A stretch of DNA of 64,000 nucleotides from positions 4,216,001 through 4,280,000 of the forward strand of contig NZ_CP119758.1 of NCBI RefSeq assembly GCF_029323795.1, in the 5' to 3' direction. Below the pieces are notes generated by a model. It was not told the DNA's origin, ran no database searches, and worked only from the letters and a program-made list of their open reading frames with translations. This document shows, piece after piece, positions 61,701 through 64,000 of this stretch. Position numbers and translations under genes: made by a program. The first letter of the stretch is position 1; each line of letters opens with the position of its first letter. The stretch comes from Zobellia alginiliquefaciens. GTDB taxonomy: Bacteria > Bacteroidota > Bacteroidia > Flavobacteriales > Flavobacteriaceae.

Positions 61701-62034
61701 CCCCAATTTCAGGTGCCAATACCAGATTTCCATAACTAATTCGTTGTGGGTTTTGGGTGGGCGCTTCGGAGGTAAGACTGTAAAAATTAAACACCAGTCT
61801 GGCGCCATCATATGAATTGCCAATGGCTACCTGAGCCGAATTGATTAAAAACTGATCTGCTGTGGTTATGCCAAAATCAGAAAGTGTAAAAGCCCTTGCC
61901 CATGCTTCTTCATATTGGCAAGAAGTCACATCAGTTTTTATTGGGGTGTTACCAATATTGTGTGTTAATGTAATTTGCGCAGAAATCACATTGCATAACA
62001 AAACAAATGAGACTAGAAGTAGGTTCTTGAGCAC
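58780..62034 (-). CDS. Large exported protein with PKD domain and T9SS type-B sorting signal
   Basis: 1084 residues. Signal peptide 'MLKNLLLVSFVLLCNVISAQ'. Two related beta-sandwich domains lie in the N-terminal 390 residues ('VVIPAGVERILVEVTQMDD' and 'VVPAGVNRILVEVHKG'). A PKD domain (about 400-475, 'VVWDFGDPASGGDNSSN') is followed by four or so repeats of a beta module ('YACEDIFGTG', 'FVCSNGTDGFSTFDL', 'IGCDDNGDDISEYFD'). The C-terminal 85 residues are a gliding/T9SS type-B sorting domain ('FFTPNNDGFNEYWQIFGI', 'IFDRYGKLLAQLRP', 'GWDGFFNGR'). It is exported through T9SS and put on the surface, perhaps as adhesin. The N-terminal modules are unassigned. Confidence 0.9.
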   Translation of the reverse strand: MLKNLLLVSFVLLCNVISAQITLTHNIGNTPIKTDVTSCQYEEAWARAFTLSDFGITTADQFLINSAQVAIGNSYDGARLVFNFYSLTSEAPTQNPQRISYGNLVLAPEIGDTPEIVQINFDSPVVIPAGVERILVEVTQMDDIYNDDYKEVLIAGTEFDNDTSWFKGCREHYTHISTEDLNTSVSDANFFINVTGEIQNIAQSGASVTLSHNLCDDIIETRIHSCSSSYIYWARDFYLDDFGISDDEEFVITSGQVGINKVGWLPEISFNIYEIDDNFPDSFSEANLIGSSQYQQLSPNIDRNSRIINVAFDTPIVVPAGVNRILVEVHKGIVYGDGLAFIAGSSQDTGVSWQRGCTRTSSEHDFGFDEYVDTQDFGRPDANFYINVTGDVHHVTNNFSMNISNVCSEFLKEFSVTPAGNVASVVWDFGDPASGGDNSSNDLSPFHDFSSDGNYTITATVTGNDGTIEVLTETIEAKEPPNAYGIDNLYACEDIFGTGISSSFDVSQTVAQVLGGQNYMKVTFIDGSGNEYETLPDTFTNTVRDRETIVVRVAHANNLCCYSETTFDLIVHPIPDLSSVTDLFVCSNGTDGFSTFDLEQVQNIILADNTAASVSFYRADGSPIGDPLNAVENLVANEEVITVQVVESVNNCTNEASFRLMVNPLPMAYEPEVLIGCDDNGDDISEYFDTSNVESQVTRGQIGLTVSYFDGNGLVLPSPLPNPYTNTVSNEETITVRVTNEETYCYEETQLLLRTSSQPQLNSPQPIYACDLGNGFAQFDLSHVEAEILGSQTGLVTHFIQEDGVELPNPLPSFYENTAAWNQTLLVRVENELNNLCYSETSIDLVVTELPSTALLEETYFICGLEPSLAIQIETDFEYYQWTQPDGSVISNAFETELTSEGMYTLTIGQTTNGLYCENHYEFELVRSELPTIVEIKRRELSTDNYIEIIASGDGDFEYSIDGVVFQDSNYFPNILGGNYTVMVRDKKGCGEDSQQVTLIDYPRFFTPNNDGFNEYWQIFGIEAFPDAQVYIFDRYGKLLAQLRPEDEGWDGFFNGREMISNDYWFRANLGEGTIFSGHFTLKR

Positions 62035-62199
62035 TGATCAGTAGATTGTTTAGGAATATAACGATTTCAAAATACTAATTGTTTGCTAACCAGCTAAACT
62101 TTTTTGATTAGGGGTAAGAAAAAGCGTTATACAAACACTTTTAGTTCCTATCGCTTTCAAAACTTTTGGAGCTTGTTTTTTGACACAGTACCTAAGCGT

Positions 62200-62354
62200 A
62201 GTGCGGAAGTAAGGAAACTTTTCGTTTCCGTCTTAGCACGAAGCTAAAGCTTTTTGTTTAGTTTGATTTTTTTTGTCCAAAGCTAAATCCCAAAGATTTA
62301 GCGACACAATAAATATACTCAGACCTTTCGGTTTTACCCAAAAGTCCGCATTAC
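62200..62354 (+). repeat. 155-bp dispersed repeat, copy 2
   Basis: Same length and orientation as copy 1 (57716-57870). It contains the hairpin GGAAAC-TTTTC-GTTTCC and the arms GCTAAA...CCAAAGATTTAGC. It lies just before the IS110-type element and fills much of the 62035-62416 gap. The rest of that gap (62035-62199, 62355-62416) holds no gene. Confidence 0.65.
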
Positions 62355-62416
62355 GTTTAGCATCGATGAAAAAGCAGCAAGTCAAGTATCTTTAAAGTTC
62401 ACTAAAACAATAAGAT

Positions 62417-63472
62417 ATGAACACTCAACAAACTGCTTTCCCGAAGTTATACATTGGTATCGATATTCACAAACGAAGTTGGAAAGTACATTGTGCAACA
62501 GATTTGTTCGCAGGTAAGTCTTTCAGTATGTCGCCCGACCCAAAGCAATTACATGCCTATGTTTCAAAACATTTCAAGGAGTATGAAGTTGCCGTGGCCT
62601 ATGAAGCAGGTTGTTGCGGTTACCATGCCCATCGCTGTTTTGAGAGTTACGGTTGGCGTAGTTTAGTAGTCAATCCGACGGACATTCACAGAAAGGGCAA
62701 GGAGAAACATGCCAAGACCGATAGGATAGATGCGCAGTTGATAGCTAGGGAGTTGAAGGATAACCGATTACAGAGTATCACAGTGCCGGATAGGAAACGG
62801 GAAGAGCTTCGAAGTTTGTTCAGACGCAGGAACGACCTTGTAAAGGATTTTAGAAGGATAAAGAGCTATATAAAGATGCAGCTGTTGTATTTCGGAATCA
62901 AAGAGCCTGAAGAATTTGATAATGACCATTGGAGCCATAAGTACCGCAATTGGCTGGATGATATAATGTTCGAGTACCCAACGGCGAAGGCCACATTGGA
63001 GAGTAGAATGCGTTTCTTTCGTTTTGTGGACCAAGAGCTTCGGGATGTATCGACCCAGCTGAGAAAGTATTGCAAAGTGCATTACAAGAAGGATTATCTA
63101 TTGCTTAGAAGTATACCGGGAATCGGAGGTATCGTGGCGTGCGGCATATTATGTGAACTAGGTGATTTATGACGTTTTAACAATATCAAGCATTTGGCAG
63201 GTTACGTAGGTCTGGCACCAAGTATGTATCAAAGCGGAAACAGTCAAAGGACAATGGGCATGACTCCACGTGCGAACCGTTTATTAAGGAGTTATTTCGT
63301 GGAGGCTTCCTGGCAAGCTATCCGTGCAGACCCTATTATGCAGGCTTACTATCGTAAACATCAAGGAAAGAACGTAAAAAGTATTATTGTCAAAGTAGCC
63401 AGAAAGCTACTGAGTAGAACCTTGGCGGTAATAAAGACGGAAGTTCCATATACCATTGGGGTTATTGAATAA
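62417..63472 (+). pseudogene. IS110/IS1111-family transposase with an internal TGA
   Basis: The two frames 62417-63172 and 63173-63472 are in register, broken by one TGA at 63170-63172 where kin have Arg ('LGDL' stop 'RFNNIKHLAGYVGL'). The full length would be 351 residues. The N-terminal DEDD RuvC-like domain has D16 ('IGIDIHKRSWKV'), E63 ('YEAGCCGYH'), D102 and D105 ('KTDRIDAQLIAREL'). The C-terminal Transposase_20 part has the likely nucleophile S276 ('YQSGNSQRT') and 'RANRLLRSYFVEASW'. One base change (CGA to TGA) explains the break, so the copy is recently dead or relies on read-through. The long non-coding 3' side points to the IS1111 branch. Confidence 0.85.
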
Positions 63473-63720
63473 TAAGTAGAAAAACAATATAATAAGAATC
63501 ATAACAAAGCTCTAGAATAGTAGTGAGGACCGTATCACAAAACAAAACCCGTGACCTGTACCGTTCAGTATCACATTTTTAGCAAGTGACCGGTTTTATT
63601 ATAATTTATAATAATACAGATGCCGGTGACGTTTCAAGTGTTGAGACGATCACAAATAGGAGTGCGAGCAAGTTATATTAAAAGAAAAAAAGGTGGTTTA
63701 AAGTAAAAAGAAAATATTAA
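63473..63720 (+). ncRNA. Candidate guide (bridge/seek) RNA region of the IS110/IS1111 element
   Basis: IS110-family enzymes are directed by an RNA made from a non-coding end of the element. Only about 60 bases separate the CDS from the repeat upstream, so the 3' side is the likely site. It is gene-free and contains GTGA...TCAC near 63521-63536, and a nested hairpin ACCGG (63589-63593) with TTATTATA/TATAATAA and CCGGT (63623-63627). The right boundary of the element is not defined. Confidence 0.45.
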
Positions 63721-63779
63721 TTAACTTTAGAGAGAACTGGACGAAGGCTTTTCATAGGAGGTTTTGTTGTATGCAGTTT

Positions 63780-64000
63780 TTATTTCAATTCATGGAAAAC
63801 CTTAGTGAATTCTAGCTTTTCAGATACCTGCAATTCCTTTTTTTTAAATTCAAACTGCTCTAATGATAAAGGAACACTCTTACTTGCTCTAGCCACTTCA
63901 ATTATATGGTAATACGTCACATTTTTGTTCAGTCCGTTTACAGAATCTTTGGGATGGCTTTTTGCAATTATAAAATTATCATTATGTCCAACTTCAAAAA
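63780..64000 (-). CDS. Unknown protein, C-terminal part (gene continues beyond window)
   Basis: On the minus strand 73 codons are open from the window edge to TAA at 63780-63782. The fragment reads 'FEVGHNDNFIIAKSHPK', 'NVTYYHIIEVARASKS', 'PLSLEQFEFKKKELQ' and 'KVFHELK' at the end. The pattern recalls small DUF3997-like lipoproteins of Bacteroidetes and Bacilli, but the N-terminus is outside the window and the call is weak. The 8-A run inside it keeps one frame. Confidence 0.65.
   Translation of the reverse strand, partial: FEVGHNDNFIIAKSHPKDSVNGLNKNVTYYHIIEVARASKSVPLSLEQFEFKKKELQVSEKLEFTKVFHELK

Noticed and set aside
63194-63472. Separate 92-aa gene
   Set aside because: It is the in-frame C-terminal part of the IS110-type transposase after a TGA, not an independent gene.
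1-64000. CRISPR array, rRNA or complete tRNA
   Set aside because: No regularly spaced direct repeats and no full tRNA or rRNA segments were found; only the tRNA 3' half at 46002-46047.

Overview
The window comes from a low-GC marine Bacteroidetes, most likely a member of the Flavobacteriaceae. This rests on four things: SusC/SusD pairs with lipoprotein sulfatases, a type IX secretion (T9SS) type-B sorting domain, several TAnnTTTG-type -7 promoter boxes, and an ECF-sigma/FecR/SusC relay. The window is mostly accessory DNA.

Layout. (1) 1-7003: the end of a polysaccharide-utilisation locus (SusC, SusD, a decayed sulfatase, two intact formylglycine-type sulfatases). (2) 7758-10253: a large unrecognised protein with an internal duplication. 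(3) 10374-25840: one long minus-strand restriction gene cluster ordered hsdM-hsdS-small acidic ORF-giant SF1 helicase/nuclease-mcrB-mcrC-hsdR. A type I R-M system is split by an McrBC (type IV) pair and a helicase-nuclease that ends in a Gre-like domain. Fragments resembling the 3' end of hsdS lie on both sides of the helicase gene. (4) 25969-28960: a four-gene minus-strand operon (small membrane protein, TerB-like protein, coiled-coil membrane protein, VWA-like lipoprotein) that I cannot match to a described system. (5) 29080-32827: two exported nucleases, a tiny lipoprotein preceded by a pseudoknot-like sequence, and an unknown one-TM protein. (6) 33172-43608: a second uptake locus (ECF sigma, FecR, SusC with STN domain, SusD, S9 peptidase, sulfatase). 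(7) 43655-46047: a tyrosine recombinase with a partner ORF, abutting a displaced 3' half of a CAT-anticodon tRNA, i.e. a likely attachment site. (8) 46435-57348: a light- and DNA-damage-related block: a response regulator, an AraC-BLUF fusion regulator, umuD-umuC (UmuD lacks its usual catalytic Lys), and a divergent Ku-LigD-UvrD helicase-(dead exonuclease + GIY-YIG) operon. (9) 57485-63720: a repeat-rich mobile zone: an IS1182-like fragment, two 155-bp dispersed repeats, a cloverleaf palindrome, small cassette-like genes including one split by a stop codon, a T9SS adhesin-like protein, and an IS110/IS1111-type transposase with a nonsense codon and a long structured 3' non-coding region. A partial unknown gene ends the window.

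How the parts fit: both uptake loci pair a TonB-dependent porin and surface lipoprotein with sulfatases, which suits sulfated algal glycans or sulfated glycoproteins. The restriction cluster would combine cutting of unmodified DNA (HsdRMS) with cutting of modified DNA (McrBC), plus a helicase-nuclease whose Gre-like tail hints at RNA polymerase. The Ku/LigD and UmuDC operons diverge from one 296-bp control region, next to a regulator that should sense blue light. All functional statements come from reading the sequence and knowledge of families; no search was run.
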